DNA of 53,153 nt from Aliiglaciecola lipolytica E3 (lineage in GTDB: Bacteria > Pseudomonadota > Gammaproteobacteria > Enterobacterales > Alteromonadaceae), in assembly GCF_000314975.1 (NCBI RefSeq), contig NZ_BAEN01000051.1, positions 1 through 53,153 of the forward strand. Direction: 5' to 3'. The notes below the pieces were generated by a model. It was given only the letters and a program-made list of their open reading frames with translations. It did not search any database and was not told where the DNA came from. Position numbers and translations under genes: made by a program. Numbering within the stretch: the first letter of the stretch is position 1; every line of letters begins with the position of its first letter. Shown here one piece after another: positions 27,591-37,006 of this stretch.

Positions 27591-28235
27591 ATGGCACAAG
27601 CTCCTGGTAATTTATTCATTTTGGCCGCTCCTTCTGGTGCGGGTAAGTCAAGCCTAATCAATGCGTTGTTGGAACGCCACAGTGAATCCAATATGCATAG
27701 CAATAAAATGCAAGTGTCGGTGTCACACACCACCCGTGCGCCAAGGCCTGGGGAAGTTAATGGTGAGCACTATCATTTCGTTTCCAGAGAAGAATTTGAA
27801 AAGCTGATTGAACAACAGGTTTTTTTTGAATGGGCTGAAGTATTTGGTAATTATTACGGTACATCGCGCGTTGTTATCGAAAAAACCTTAAAAGAAGGAA
27901 CTGATATTTTCTTGGATATTGACTGGCAAGGTGCTCGTCAAGTTAAGGCGCAGATTCCGGATACTGCTACAGTATTTGTTGCTCCGCCATCCAGAGATGA
28001 GTTGTTTAGACGTTTAACCCAGCGCAAACAAGACTCTGATGAGGTAATTGAAAAACGCATGCATGAAGCAGTGTCCGAGATTTCCCATTACCATGAGTTT
28101 GACTTCATTGTTGTGAACGATGATTTTGATTCCGCTTTAAATGAGTTAGACGCGATAGTAAGTGCTCGCAGACTAAGAAAAGAGAAGCAAGTAATACGTC
28201 ATGCAAACTTATTTGCCAATTTACTTGGAAAATAA
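27591..28235 (+). CDS. gmk: Guanylate kinase
   Basis: This 214-residue enzyme phosphorylates GMP to GDP with ATP. It has the P-loop [10 protein letters not shown] near 13-22, the GMP-binding [17 protein letters not shown] near 46-62, and [11 protein letters not shown] near 105-115. Length is normal. It begins the conserved gammaproteobacterial order gmk-rpoZ-spoT. Confidence 0.97.
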   Translation: MAQAPGNLFILAAPSGAGKSSLINALLERHSESNMHSNKMQVSVSHTTRAPRPGEVNGEHYHFVSREEFEKLIEQQVFFEWAEVFGNYYGTSRVVIEKTLKEGTDIFLDIDWQGARQVKAQIPDTATVFVAPPSRDELFRRLTQRKQDSDEVIEKRMHEAVSEISHYHEFDFIVVNDDFDSALNELDAIVSARRLRKEKQVIRHANLFANLLGK

Positions 28236-28342
28236 ACTGCCTATTGATCGTGAAAGATCTTTTCATCAGGCCAATAAAAACGTAAACTACTCGACCTTTT
28301 TTTGAACACCTTTAGACAATACCGACCACCACGGAGAAAATT

Positions 28343-28612
28343 ATGGCTCGTGTAACAGTAGAAGATGCCGTAGACAAGATTGGCAATCGTTTCGATTTAG
28401 TTTTAGTTGCAGCTAAGCGTGCACGTCAGATTGCTATCGAAGGCAAAGATGCACATGTTCCTATGGGAAATGACAAAGCCACGGTTATCGCGCTTCGTGA
28501 AATTGAAGAAGGTTTTGTTGATGCTTCAACTATCGCAGCAGAAGCAATTCGTGATCAACAAGACGAAGATCAAGCTGAATTTGCTTCAGTTGCAAACATC
28601 CTTTCTGAGTAA
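28343..28612 (+). CDS. rpoZ: RNA polymerase omega subunit
   Basis: This 89-residue protein begins [20 protein letters not shown] and continues with [12 protein letters not shown] and [14 protein letters not shown], the standard omega sequence. It helps fold and hold beta-prime and takes part in ppGpp binding. AGAAAAT precedes the ATG, with a GGAG slightly upstream. It lies between gmk and spoT, as expected. Confidence 0.98.
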   Translation: MARVTVEDAVDKIGNRFDLVLVAAKRARQIAIEGKDAHVPMGNDKATVIALREIEEGFVDASTIAAEAIRDQQDEDQAEFASVANILSE

Positions 28613-28622
28613 AATTTAGGCC

Positions 28623-28648
28623 ATCCTGAGCTCTTCTGAGCTCAGGAT
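28623..28648 (+). other. Perfect 11-bp stem-loop between rpoZ and spoT
   Basis: ATCCTGAGCTC (28623-28633) and GAGCTCAGGAT (28638-28648) are perfect complements around a TTCT loop, starting 11 nt after the rpoZ stop. There is no U-run, so it is not a standard terminator; it may stabilise rpoZ mRNA or modulate readthrough into spoT. Confidence 0.7.
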
Positions 28649-28721
28649 AAACTTATCGGCTGACAAGCACAGAAAATCCCCGTATTCTTAACCACCAAGT
28701 TAAGCAAAAGCAATTTGTTAC

Positions 28722-30839
28722 GTGTATTTATTCGAAGGCCTTAAACACAAGTTAAGCGATTACCTGCCGCCCGATTCTGTCGAGGCTATTCAGGCTGCTT
28801 ACGTTTTGGCTAAAGACGCCCATGACGGACAAATGCGATCCAGTGGTGATCCTTACATCACTCATCCTGTCGCTGTGGCAGGTATCCTCGCCGATATGCA
28901 TCTAGATGAGGAAACGATTAAATCAGCATTACTGCATGATGTTATCGAAGATACACACTATTCAAAAGATGATTTGGTTCGAGAATTTGGAGAAACGGTC
29001 GGCGATTTGGTCGAAGGTGTCTCCAAACTAGATAAGATTCAGTTCAGCTCAAAGCAAGAAGCGCAGGCAGAAAATTTTCGAAAGATGATGATGGCGATGG
29101 TGCAGGATATTCGTGTCATTCTCATCAAATTAGCCGACAGAACGCACAATATGCGCACCCTTGGTTCGTTGCGTCCAGATAAGCGTCGCAGAATTGCCCG
29201 CGAAACATTAGAAATATACGCACCTATTGCTCATCGTCTTGGTATTCATGATATTAAAAACGAGCTCGAAGATTTAGGTTTTCAAGCTATGTATCCGATG
29301 CGACATAGAGCGCTCTCAGCAGCAGTGAAACAAGCTCGTGGCAACCGCAAAGAAATTATCGAAAACACCCGTGAAGAAGTAGAAACTCGCCTAAAAGCAA
29401 ATGGCTTGAATGGACAGGTTGTGGGTCGTGAAAAACATTTGTATTCCATTTACCGAAAAATGAAGAACAAAGAACTGTTGTTCAACGAAGTGATGGATAT
29501 TTACGCATTTCGCGTCATCGTTGATTCTGTGGATAGCTGTTATCGTGCTTTGGGCGCTATGCATGGATTATACAAGCCTATCGAAGGGCGTTTTAAAGAC
29601 TATGTGGCAATCCCGCGCACCAATGGTTATCAATCGTTACATACATCGTTAATTGGTCCCCATGGTATCCCGGTAGAGATTCAAATTCGTACCGCTGAAA
29701 TGGACCAAATGGCTGACAAAGGTGTCGCAGCGCATTGGATCTATAAAGACGATGGCGAAACACAGCAGGGTACAACTGCTCAGGTCAGGGCGCGTAAATG
29801 GATGCAGTCGTTATTGGAATTGCAACAAAGTGCGAGTTCATCTTTTGAATTTATTGAAAACGTAAAAACCGATCTTTTTCCAGAAGAAATATACGTATTC
29901 ACCCCCGATGGCAGAATTATCGAATTACCAATGGGCGCTACCCCCGTCGATTTTGCTTATGCAGTACATACTGACGTAGGTAACTCTTGTGTTGGCGTAC
30001 GTGTAGAGCGACGTAACTACTCACTCAATAAACCGCTGCAAAATGGACAATCTGTAGAGATCATTACGTCACCAAGAGCAAAACCAAATGCAAATTGGCT
30101 GAATTTCGTGGTCAGTGCACGAGCGCGTTCGAATATACGCCATTACCTAAAGCGTCAACAATCCGAAGAAGCCATCAGTATGGGAAATCGTCTGTTACGT
30201 CATGCCTTAGGCGCGAGAAAATTAGACGATATTCCGCAGGCAGATAGAGATCGTGTCGTGGCAGAAACCAAACACAATTCGTTCGATGAATTATTGTCAG
30301 ATATCGGTTTGGGTAATGAATTGAGTGCAATTGTTGCACGTCGATTATTAGGTGAATCTGAAGAGTTGCCGGATAAAAGTCACAATGTTGCTATTCGCGG
30401 CACGGAGGGACTATTAGTAACCTATCCAAAGTGTTGTTACCCCATTCCTGATGATGAAATTATCGCTATTTTAAGCCCAGGAAGAGGGATGGTCATCCAT
30501 CAAGTGGGTTGTAGCAATATTCGTAAGTTAAGTAAGGAAGAGCCGCAGCGTGTATTGCCCATGAATTGGGATAGTAAAGCACAAGGTGAATTTAAAGCAT
30601 CGGTACGAATTGAATTGATTAATCACCAAGGCACCTTGGCGACATTAACCAACGCTGTAGCGTCATGTGATTCCAATATAATTGGTCTTCAAACCGAAGA
30701 GAAAGAAAGCAATGTCTACTATATTGATATTGAATTAACTACTAAAAATCGTGTACATCTGGCAAAGGTAATGCGCAAAATACGTTCGATGCCAGAGGTG
30801 CAAAAAGTCTCACGTCATAGTCAAATTCGACACAACTAA
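28722..30839 (+). CDS. spoT: Bifunctional (p)ppGpp synthetase/hydrolase
   Basis: This 705-residue alarmone enzyme starts at a GTG, giving the family-typical N-terminus MYLFEGLKHKL. The hydrolase HD domain has H72-D73 in LLHDVIEDT. The synthetase domain includes RFKDYVAIPRTNGYQSLHT near 290. A TGS domain (IYVFTPDGRIIELPMGATPVDFAYAVH) follows, and a C-terminal ACT domain begins around residue 625. It balances ppGpp according to carbon, fatty-acid and iron status. It is followed by ridA after 12 nt. Confidence 0.97.
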   Translation: MYLFEGLKHKLSDYLPPDSVEAIQAAYVLAKDAHDGQMRSSGDPYITHPVAVAGILADMHLDEETIKSALLHDVIEDTHYSKDDLVREFGETVGDLVEGVSKLDKIQFSSKQEAQAENFRKMMMAMVQDIRVILIKLADRTHNMRTLGSLRPDKRRRIARETLEIYAPIAHRLGIHDIKNELEDLGFQAMYPMRHRALSAAVKQARGNRKEIIENTREEVETRLKANGLNGQVVGREKHLYSIYRKMKNKELLFNEVMDIYAFRVIVDSVDSCYRALGAMHGLYKPIEGRFKDYVAIPRTNGYQSLHTSLIGPHGIPVEIQIRTAEMDQMADKGVAAHWIYKDDGETQQGTTAQVRARKWMQSLLELQQSASSSFEFIENVKTDLFPEEIYVFTPDGRIIELPMGATPVDFAYAVHTDVGNSCVGVRVERRNYSLNKPLQNGQSVEIITSPRAKPNANWLNFVVSARARSNIRHYLKRQQSEEAISMGNRLLRHALGARKLDDIPQADRDRVVAETKHNSFDELLSDIGLGNELSAIVARRLLGESEELPDKSHNVAIRGTEGLLVTYPKCCYPIPDDEIIAILSPGRGMVIHQVGCSNIRKLSKEEPQRVLPMNWDSKAQGEFKASVRIELINHQGTLATLTNAVASCDSNIIGLQTEEKESNVYYIDIELTTKNRVHLAKVMRKIRSMPEVQKVSRHSQIRHN

Positions 30840-30851
30840 GGTAAAAAAATT

Positions 30852-31238
30852 ATGTCAAAGTCCGTTATTCATACTGACCGGGCCCCACAAGCTATTGGTA
30901 CATATAGCCAGGCCGTTAAATCAGGCACGACTGTGTATTTGTCAGGTCAGATCCCATTGGTTCCAGAAACCATGGAAATGGTTTCAGATGACTTTAAAGC
31001 ACAAGCGATTCAGGTGTTTGAAAATGTGACGGCAGTGTGTGAAGCCGCTGGTGGTAATACACACGACTTGGTCAAAGTGAATATTTTCCTAACTGATTTA
31101 TCTAATTTCGCCACAGTGAATGAAATTATGAGCCAGTACTTTAAACAACCTTATCCTGCGCGCGCTGCAATAGGCGTGAAAGAACTTCCTAAAGGTGCAC
31201 AAATCGAAATTGATGGCATTATGGAATTGCCCGAGTGA
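30852..31238 (+). CDS. ridA: RidA family reactive enamine/imine deaminase
   Basis: This 128-residue protein has the full YjgF/RidA signature: [17 protein letters not shown] near 6-22, [10 protein letters not shown] near 30-39, [13 protein letters not shown] near 75-87 and [18 protein letters not shown] near 105-122. It hydrolyses reactive enamine and imine intermediates released by PLP enzymes. It sits between spoT and trmH, a common gammaproteobacterial arrangement. Confidence 0.95.
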   Translation: MSKSVIHTDRAPQAIGTYSQAVKSGTTVYLSGQIPLVPETMEMVSDDFKAQAIQVFENVTAVCEAAGGNTHDLVKVNIFLTDLSNFATVNEIMSQYFKQPYPARAAIGVKELPKGAQIEIDGIMELPE

Positions 31239-31267
31239 GTGTGAACTTTCAGCACTAGGAGTTTCAG

Positions 31268-31954
31268 GTGTCACCAGAGCGTTATCAAAAAATTCGGGCA
31301 ATTCTGAGTAAACGACAGCCCAGTTTGACTGTGTGCTTAGAACAGGTTCATAAGCCACACAATGTTTCCGCAGTGGTTAGAAGCTGTGATGCTGTGGGCA
31401 TTCACAAAGTGCATGCTGTTTGGGATGATAAAACCAAAGGCTTGCGCGGTGGAACGGCCATGGGAAGCCAAAACTGGGTATACGTCGAGAACCACGACAG
31501 CATTGAAGATGCGATTGGTCACCTAAAAAACCAAAAGATGCAGGTGTTGGTAACGCACCTTTCAGACAGCGCAGTAGATTTTCGCGACGTCGATTATTCT
31601 AAGCCAACGGCGATAATTTTAGGACAAGAAAAACATGGTGCTACCCAAGAAGCGATCGATTTAGCGGATCAAGAGATAGTTATTCCAATGGTAGGAATGG
31701 TCCAATCGCTAAACGTGAGTGTGGCTGCAGCCCTTGTTTTATATGAAGCGCAAAGACAACGCACCATCGCGGGTATGTATGATGTGCAGCAATTAGCCGA
31801 ATCAGATTGTCAAAAAACGTTATTTGAAGGGGGATATCCCCAATTTCGTCGCGTTTGTGACGAAAAAAACCTTCCCTATCCCCACATCAACGAAGAAGGC
31901 AAAATTGTCGCCGACGATGATTGGTGGCGAGCATTGCAATTCAATGATCTGTAG
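31268..31954 (+). CDS. trmH: tRNA (guanosine-18-2'-O)-methyltransferase
   Basis: This 228-residue SPOUT methyltransferase starts at GTG with GGAG about 6 nt upstream. The knotted SAM site is clear: NVSAVVRSCDAVGIHKVHAVW near 33-53, ILGQEKHGATQEA near 116-128 and IPMVGMVQSLNVSVAAALVLYE near 138-159. It methylates the ribose of G18 in tRNA. The last sense codon and the stop (CTG TAG, 31949-31954) are the first six bases of a GTAG-type REP element, so the 3' end of the gene is formed by the repeat. Confidence 0.95.
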   Translation: MSPERYQKIRAILSKRQPSLTVCLEQVHKPHNVSAVVRSCDAVGIHKVHAVWDDKTKGLRGGTAMGSQNWVYVENHDSIEDAIGHLKNQKMQVLVTHLSDSAVDFRDVDYSKPTAIILGQEKHGATQEAIDLADQEIVIPMVGMVQSLNVSVAAALVLYEAQRQRTIAGMYDVQQLAESDCQKTLFEGGYPQFRRVCDEKNLPYPHINEEGKIVADDDWWRALQFNDL

Positions 31955-32624
31955 TACGGGCTGTAGTGCGGGCTGTAGTGCGGGCTTCAGCCCGTAGCAA
32001 GTAGAAAACCCAAACACCCCCATGGGATAAATCCCATGCTACATTCTGTGGAGGTCCCAACAACTCCATGGGATAAATCCCATGCTACATTCTTTGGAGG
32101 TCCCAACACCTCCATGAGATTCACCTGTAGTGCGGGCTTTAGCCCGTAGCAAGTAGCAAGTAGAAATTTCCAAATACCCTCATGGAATAAATCCCATGCT
32201 ACATACCGTGGAGGTCCCAACAACTCCATGGAATTCACCTGTAGTGCGGGCTTTAGCCCGTAGAAAGTAGAAATTTCCAAAAAACCCATGGGATAAATCC
32301 CATGCTACATTCCGTGGAGGTCCCAACAACTCCATGGGATTCACCTGTAGCGCGGGCTTTAGCCCGTAGCATATAGAAATTTCCAAACAACCCATGGGAT
32401 AAATCCCATGCTACATTCCATGGAGGTCCCAACAACTCCATGGGATTCACCTGTAGTACGGGCTTTAGCCCGTAGCAAGTAGAAATTTCCAAACAACCCA
32501 TGGGATAAATCCCATGCTACATTCCGTGGGATCCAAAGATCTCCGTGGGATTCACCTGTAGTACGGGCTTTAGCCCGTAGAAAGTAGGAAATCCAAACAT
32601 CTTCATTGGATAAATTCCATGCTT
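31949..32624. repeat. GTAG-REP/BIME tandem array, about 105-bp period
   Basis: The array opens with three 12-bp copies of CTGTAGTRCGGG (31949-31984). Units starting CTGTAG at 32125, 32239, 32345, 32451 and 32556 then repeat with steps of 114, 106, 106 and 105 bp. Each unit holds a CGGGCTTTAGCCCG hairpin headed by GTAG and an opposite-facing CATGGGATAAATCCCATG hairpin followed by CTAC, so pairs face each other as in BIMEs. Minus-strand open frames through it are repeat translations, not genes. The rest of the 31955-32712 interval holds nothing else. Confidence 0.9.
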
Positions 32625-32724
32625 CATTTTCAAAAATAACTTGTTAGGGCGTTAAAAATATTTTGAAATGTATTCCGCTATTCTAAGGTCTAGGTTGCTA
32701 CTCACTATTTAAATGGAAACTACT

Positions 32725-33354
32725 ATGCGTATTGTCAAAATTTTAGGAATTTGTATAACTCTTTTATCGGTAAATGCTTTTGCTTTAGATCGCACAACTA
32801 TTGCTGAATCAGCAGAGGACGTTACGCCATTGTTAAATGGTCAAAATATACCTTCTGCTACACTGCGCACAGCGACGGGTGCTCCCGTGAGCCTACAAGC
32901 AATGATTATGCAGAAGCCTTCGATTATTCTGTTCTATCGGGGAGGGTGGTGCCCGTATTGTAGTCGTCAATTAGCCGAGTTAAAGGATATTGAGCAAGAA
33001 CTTATCGATTTGGGTTATCAAGTATTAGCAATCTCTCCAGAATCTCCAAGTCGCTTGCAAGAGCAAAAATTAGAGACTGAATTTGCGGTACAGCTATTGT
33101 CAGATGAAAGCTTGGACGCCATTAAAGGCTTTGGAATCGGTTTTTACGTGCCAATGGAAACGAAAAATACCTATAAATCGAAATGGAACATTCAATTAAC
33201 CGACGAAGCCGGAAGTGATCGAGCCGTTTTACCAGCTCCTTCGATATTTATTACTGACAAAACTGGGTTAATTAAATTTAATTATGTGAACCCTAATTTT
33301 AAAGTAAGACCTTCTGCAGAACTATTGCTACAAGCAGCCAAACTCAGTTTGTAG
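32725..33354 (+). CDS. Exported peroxiredoxin/AhpC-TSA-like thioredoxin-fold protein
   Basis: This 209-residue protein has a signal peptide (MRIVKILGICITLLSVNAFA) and a thioredoxin-like AhpC/TSA domain with C76-P-Y-C79 in FYRGGWCPYCSRQLAEL. The CxxC form suggests a thiol-disulfide or bacterioferritin-comigratory-type peroxidase. The ATG at 32725 is preferred to one at 32713 because GGAAACT precedes it and the signal peptide then starts normally. It is inserted between trmH and the mscS-like gene, directly behind a REP array. Confidence 0.88.
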   Translation: MRIVKILGICITLLSVNAFALDRTTIAESAEDVTPLLNGQNIPSATLRTATGAPVSLQAMIMQKPSIILFYRGGWCPYCSRQLAELKDIEQELIDLGYQVLAISPESPSRLQEQKLETEFAVQLLSDESLDAIKGFGIGFYVPMETKNTYKSKWNIQLTDEAGSDRAVLPAPSIFITDKTGLIKFNYVNPNFKVRPSAELLLQAAKLSL

Positions 33355-33366
33355 TAACGCGCAATT

Positions 33367-33401
33367 ATCAAAGCAGTGCAATGTTTGGGCACTGCTTTGA
33401 T
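33367..33401. terminator. Bidirectional stem-loop between convergent genes
   Basis: ATCAAAGCAGTGC (33367-33379) and GCACTGCTTTGAT (33389-33401) form a 13-bp perfect stem with a 9-nt loop. It lies exactly between the convergent AhpC/TSA-like and MscS-type genes. The U-runs are poor, but position and stability suit a shared terminator. Confidence 0.6.
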
Positions 33402-33410
33402 GTTTCAAAT

Positions 33411-34733
33411 CTATTTAGGGGTCGTAACGCTTAACGATTCTTCGTTTAAAATACGTACTTCGCGCTGCGGGAATGGAATCTCGATACCATTTTCTCTTAA
33501 GGTTTCAAAAATAATCAGCATTAAGTCGCCACCGACGCGATTCTTACCATCATCAATGCCTTCCATCCAAAACTCCACGAACATGTTAACGCCAGAGTCG
33601 CCGAAACTATCTATCTCACAGTCAGGACGTTCCTCAAAAGGCACATCCTCACCACTTATTACCGAAGGATGTTCAGCGACCGCTTCTTTGATAAATTCTA
33701 CCATCGTACGGATATCAGTGGCGTAAGGTACCGAAAAATCAACACGATACCTCTGTTTAGGATCTTTATGTGTCCAGTTGATCATTAAGTTGGAAATGAA
33801 CTTTTCGTTCGGAACCAAAATATCTTTGCCGTCGTAGGTTTCTAGTACCGTGTAACGCATTCTAAATTCGCGTACAAACCCCTTACTACCATCGTCCATC
33901 TCAACAAAATCGCCGACGGTTAACGAGCGATCGAGTAAGATGATAATGCCGGAAATAAAGTTCGACGCGATGGACTGTAAGCCTAGCCCCAAACCAACGC
34001 CTACGGCCCCACCAAATACTGCCAAAGCAGTGAGGTTAATCCCCATAACGTTAAGTAGCAGTAGAGCGATAATACAAAATACGGCCACTTCAAAGAGTTT
34101 TGAAAATACCTCTCTGGTACGTATGTCGATAGACTCTTGTTTGCGGATGATATCTTTACCGAAACTATTAGAAGCACGTCCAAGCCAAAATAAAACCGCA
34201 CCAAATATAATTACCCTGACTACGCCATAAGCCGTGATATTGACGTTGCCCAAATTCAACGACACTTCTTCTAAGGCCGAAATCACAATAGGAAGATTGC
34301 CCGTTAAATGCAGCAGCAGTATGGGTAAACCTACCCAAAGAAACAATTTAGCTGCTATCGCGTTTACGACAAATACACGGATCATGGAATAATAAAACAA
34401 CAGCACCGCAATGGTTAAAGCCGTGTGTAAAAGCCAAACTGAAAAACCGGCATTTTGACCCGCCTCAATAATAATTTTGAGGGTGAATAATGCGATCAGA
34501 GGATAAACTAAGTAGCCAACGCGATACGCAAGTTTGCGCATAGGATGAGCGCTTTCTGATGGTTCGTAATGAGTTACACCAATGGCATTGCGGATTTTTC
34601 GAGCTAACCAGAATGCGACTAAGTAGACAAATAAAACAATGGCCAATTGACCGTAGGTATTTGGATTAGTGATTGCACTTTGAATTAGCAGCCAAAGTTT
34701 ATTAACGTGGGTAAAGATAGGATCTAAGTTCAT
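33411..34733 (-). CDS. MscS-family mechanosensitive ion channel
   Basis: This 440-residue inner-membrane protein has about five hydrophobic segments in its N-terminal 230 residues. The pore-lining TM3 and beta domain follow, with G-x-G-L-G-L-G-L-Q-S-I-A-S-N-F-I-S-G near 245-262, then LDRSLTVGDFVEM near 267-279. The C-terminal alpha/beta domain ends in a short tail. It is longer than E. coli MscS (286) because of extra N-terminal helices, like YbdG/MscM-type proteins. It releases solutes during hypo-osmotic shock. It is divergent from recG. Confidence 0.92.
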   Translation of the reverse strand: MNLDPIFTHVNKLWLLIQSAITNPNTYGQLAIVLFVYLVAFWLARKIRNAIGVTHYEPSESAHPMRKLAYRVGYLVYPLIALFTLKIIIEAGQNAGFSVWLLHTALTIAVLLFYYSMIRVFVVNAIAAKLFLWVGLPILLLHLTGNLPIVISALEEVSLNLGNVNITAYGVVRVIIFGAVLFWLGRASNSFGKDIIRKQESIDIRTREVFSKLFEVAVFCIIALLLLNVMGINLTALAVFGGAVGVGLGLGLQSIASNFISGIIILLDRSLTVGDFVEMDDGSKGFVREFRMRYTVLETYDGKDILVPNEKFISNLMINWTHKDPKQRYRVDFSVPYATDIRTMVEFIKEAVAEHPSVISGEDVPFEERPDCEIDSFGDSGVNMFVEFWMEGIDDGKNRVGGDLMLIIFETLRENGIEIPFPQREVRILNEESLSVTTPK

Positions 34734-34930
34734 AAAAACGTACGTCGTTGAATTTCTATTGCTAACTATGAACTAATACGTGCATTTCGTATAGTCAGTT
34801 GATGGCATAAATTGCTTTACCAAAAATAGCGCTTACATCGAGATTACACAATATCGCATTAAGAATAGTTGTAATCTGTCCAATGTCGGGCAAAATAACA
34901 TGTCGTTACGTTCTGAATTAATAGGCTTAA

Positions 34931-37006
34931 ATGCAGTCTCTGGCAATAACAAAATTGACCGAGTTAAAAGGTGTAGGAAGCAAAGTTGCTGAAAAGCTCG
35001 AAAAAATCGGGCTGGTTACCGTTCAGGACATGCTTTTCCATTTGCCTCTTCGTTACGAGGATCGTACTCGAATTTATCCCATCGGTGATTTACAACCTTT
35101 TTTGCATACAAGTGTTGAAGCCGAAGTGATGTCCTGTGATGTGCAGTTTGGTCGCAAACGCATGCTTGTGGTGCGGGTAAGTGATAAAACAGGCACGCTT
35201 ACATTGCGTTTTTTCCACTTTTCAGCCGCTCAGAAAAATAGTTTGGAAAAAGGCACAATCATCAAGGCGTTTGGTGAAGTACGTGCGGGCAAGTTTGGCT
35301 TGGAAATGATGCACCCCGAGTACAAGGTGAAACGCGAAGAGTCAGTTAGTGAGCTTGAAGAATCGTTGACACCAGTTTACCCAACCACTGAAGGCGTAAA
35401 GCAGATTACCCTGCGTAATCTAAGTGAGCAGGCGCTAACTAAATTAAAGCAAGGTGGTCTGGCAGATTTGATGCCAGAAAACTTATATCCCACTCAAATT
35501 AGCCTTGCAGACGCTCTCACTTTAGTTCATCGACCACCTCCAGATGTTGCTTTGAGTCTACTGGAAGAAGGAAAGCATCCAGCCCAACAACGTCTAATTA
35601 TCGAAGAGCTGTTAGCTCATCATCTCAGCGTTTTAAAAGTGAGACAGCAAAGTAAGCGCCAACAAACCTATTCTATCAATGCGGCCACAGACCTCATTGA
35701 ACAATTTCTCGCGACTTTGCCATTTACACCCACTGGCGCGCAACTTCGGGTGGTCAAGGATATTCAACAGGATATGCAACAAGACTCACCGATGATGCGT
35801 CTGGTACAGGGCGATGTTGGCTCTGGAAAAACCTTAGTGGCTGCAATGGCGGCAATATCCGCTATCGGAGCTGGGTTTCAGGTTGTAATGATGGCTCCAA
35901 CGGAGTTATTAGCAGAACAACATGCCAGTAACTTCAGTCAATGGCTGACACCTTTAAATATTCAAGTAGGTTGGCTTGCTGGAAAGTTAAAAGGCAAAGC
36001 CAGAGATGCAGTCCTTAGCAATCTAAAAAGCGGTCAAATTGACATGCTGGTAGGAACTCATGCGGTATTTCAGGATGCCGTGGAGTATCACAAACTGGCT
36101 TTAGTGATTGTGGATGAGCAGCATAGATTTGGCGTTCACCAACGTTTAGCGTTGCGCGAAAAAGGCGAGCAACAAGGTGCGTTTCCACATCAATTAATTA
36201 TGACAGCCACACCCATTCCGCGCACGTTAGCAATGACGGCATATGCAGATTTAGATACTTCAATTATCGATGAACTACCACCAGGTCGCACCCCTATAAC
36301 CACAGTTGTTTTGCCCGATTCTCGCAGAGGTGAGGTAATTGAACGGGTCAGGAATGCTGCGGTCAATCAACAGCGCCAAACTTACTGGGTATGTACCTTG
36401 ATTGACGAGTCAGAAGTGTTGCAATGCCAAGCAGCAGAAGACACTGCTATTGCACTACGTACTGCGTTGCCAGAGCTTAGTGTAGGCTTAGTTCATGGTC
36501 GTTTGAAATCACAAGAAAAACAACTCATCATGGATCAGTTCAAACAAGGTGAGCTAGACTTATTGGTAGCAACTACGGTCATTGAGGTTGGAGTAGATGT
36601 ACCAAATGCAAGTTTAATGATTATTGAAAATCCAGAACGTCTTGGCTTAGCGCAACTCCATCAACTTCGCGGACGAGTAGGGCGAGGCTCAGTAGAAAGC
36701 CATTGTGTACTCATGTATCAAAGCCCATTATCTAAGACAGCCAGTAAACGATTGCGTGTTTTGCGTGAATCTCATGATGGTTTTTATATTGCCCAACAAG
36801 ATTTGGAAATTCGCGGTCCCGGTGAACTATTAGGCACGAAGCAAACCGGATTAGCAGATTTGCGAATAGCGGATTTAATCAGAGATGCAGAGTTGATTCC
36901 ACAAGTGCAAGACATCGCGTCACACATGTGGCAGCACTTTCCGGCAAAGTCGCAAGCAATTATTAATCGCTGGTTAGGGTATAAAGAGCGTTACGGTCAT
37001 GCTTAA
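34931..37006 (+). CDS. recG: ATP-dependent DNA helicase RecG
   Basis: This 691-residue helicase processes stalled forks and Holliday junctions. The N-terminal wedge/OB domain spans about 1-230. Helicase motifs follow: GDVGSGKT (Walker A) near 293-300, DEQHRFGVHQR (DExH box) near 394, TATPIPRTLA near 420, and QLHQLRGRVGRG near 575. Length is normal. The gene is separated from trmH by a REP array and two unrelated genes, unlike the compact order in E. coli. Confidence 0.97.
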   Translation: MQSLAITKLTELKGVGSKVAEKLEKIGLVTVQDMLFHLPLRYEDRTRIYPIGDLQPFLHTSVEAEVMSCDVQFGRKRMLVVRVSDKTGTLTLRFFHFSAAQKNSLEKGTIIKAFGEVRAGKFGLEMMHPEYKVKREESVSELEESLTPVYPTTEGVKQITLRNLSEQALTKLKQGGLADLMPENLYPTQISLADALTLVHRPPPDVALSLLEEGKHPAQQRLIIEELLAHHLSVLKVRQQSKRQQTYSINAATDLIEQFLATLPFTPTGAQLRVVKDIQQDMQQDSPMMRLVQGDVGSGKTLVAAMAAISAIGAGFQVVMMAPTELLAEQHASNFSQWLTPLNIQVGWLAGKLKGKARDAVLSNLKSGQIDMLVGTHAVFQDAVEYHKLALVIVDEQHRFGVHQRLALREKGEQQGAFPHQLIMTATPIPRTLAMTAYADLDTSIIDELPPGRTPITTVVLPDSRRGEVIERVRNAAVNQQRQTYWVCTLIDESEVLQCQAAEDTAIALRTALPELSVGLVHGRLKSQEKQLIMDQFKQGELDLLVATTVIEVGVDVPNASLMIIENPERLGLAQLHQLRGRVGRGSVESHCVLMYQSPLSKTASKRLRVLRESHDGFYIAQQDLEIRGPGELLGTKQTGLADLRIADLIRDAELIPQVQDIASHMWQHFPAKSQAIINRWLGYKERYGHA

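Noticed and set aside
31987-32501. Overlapping minus-strand open frames of 71-100 codons with repeated peptide segments (for example LKPALQVN)
   Set aside because: They are translations of the 105-bp REP units, have no ribosome binding sites and follow the repeat period exactly.
31949-32624. CRISPR array
   Set aside because: The repeats have no unique spacers, the units are long and composite, each contains two GTAG-headed hairpins, and no cas genes are visible.
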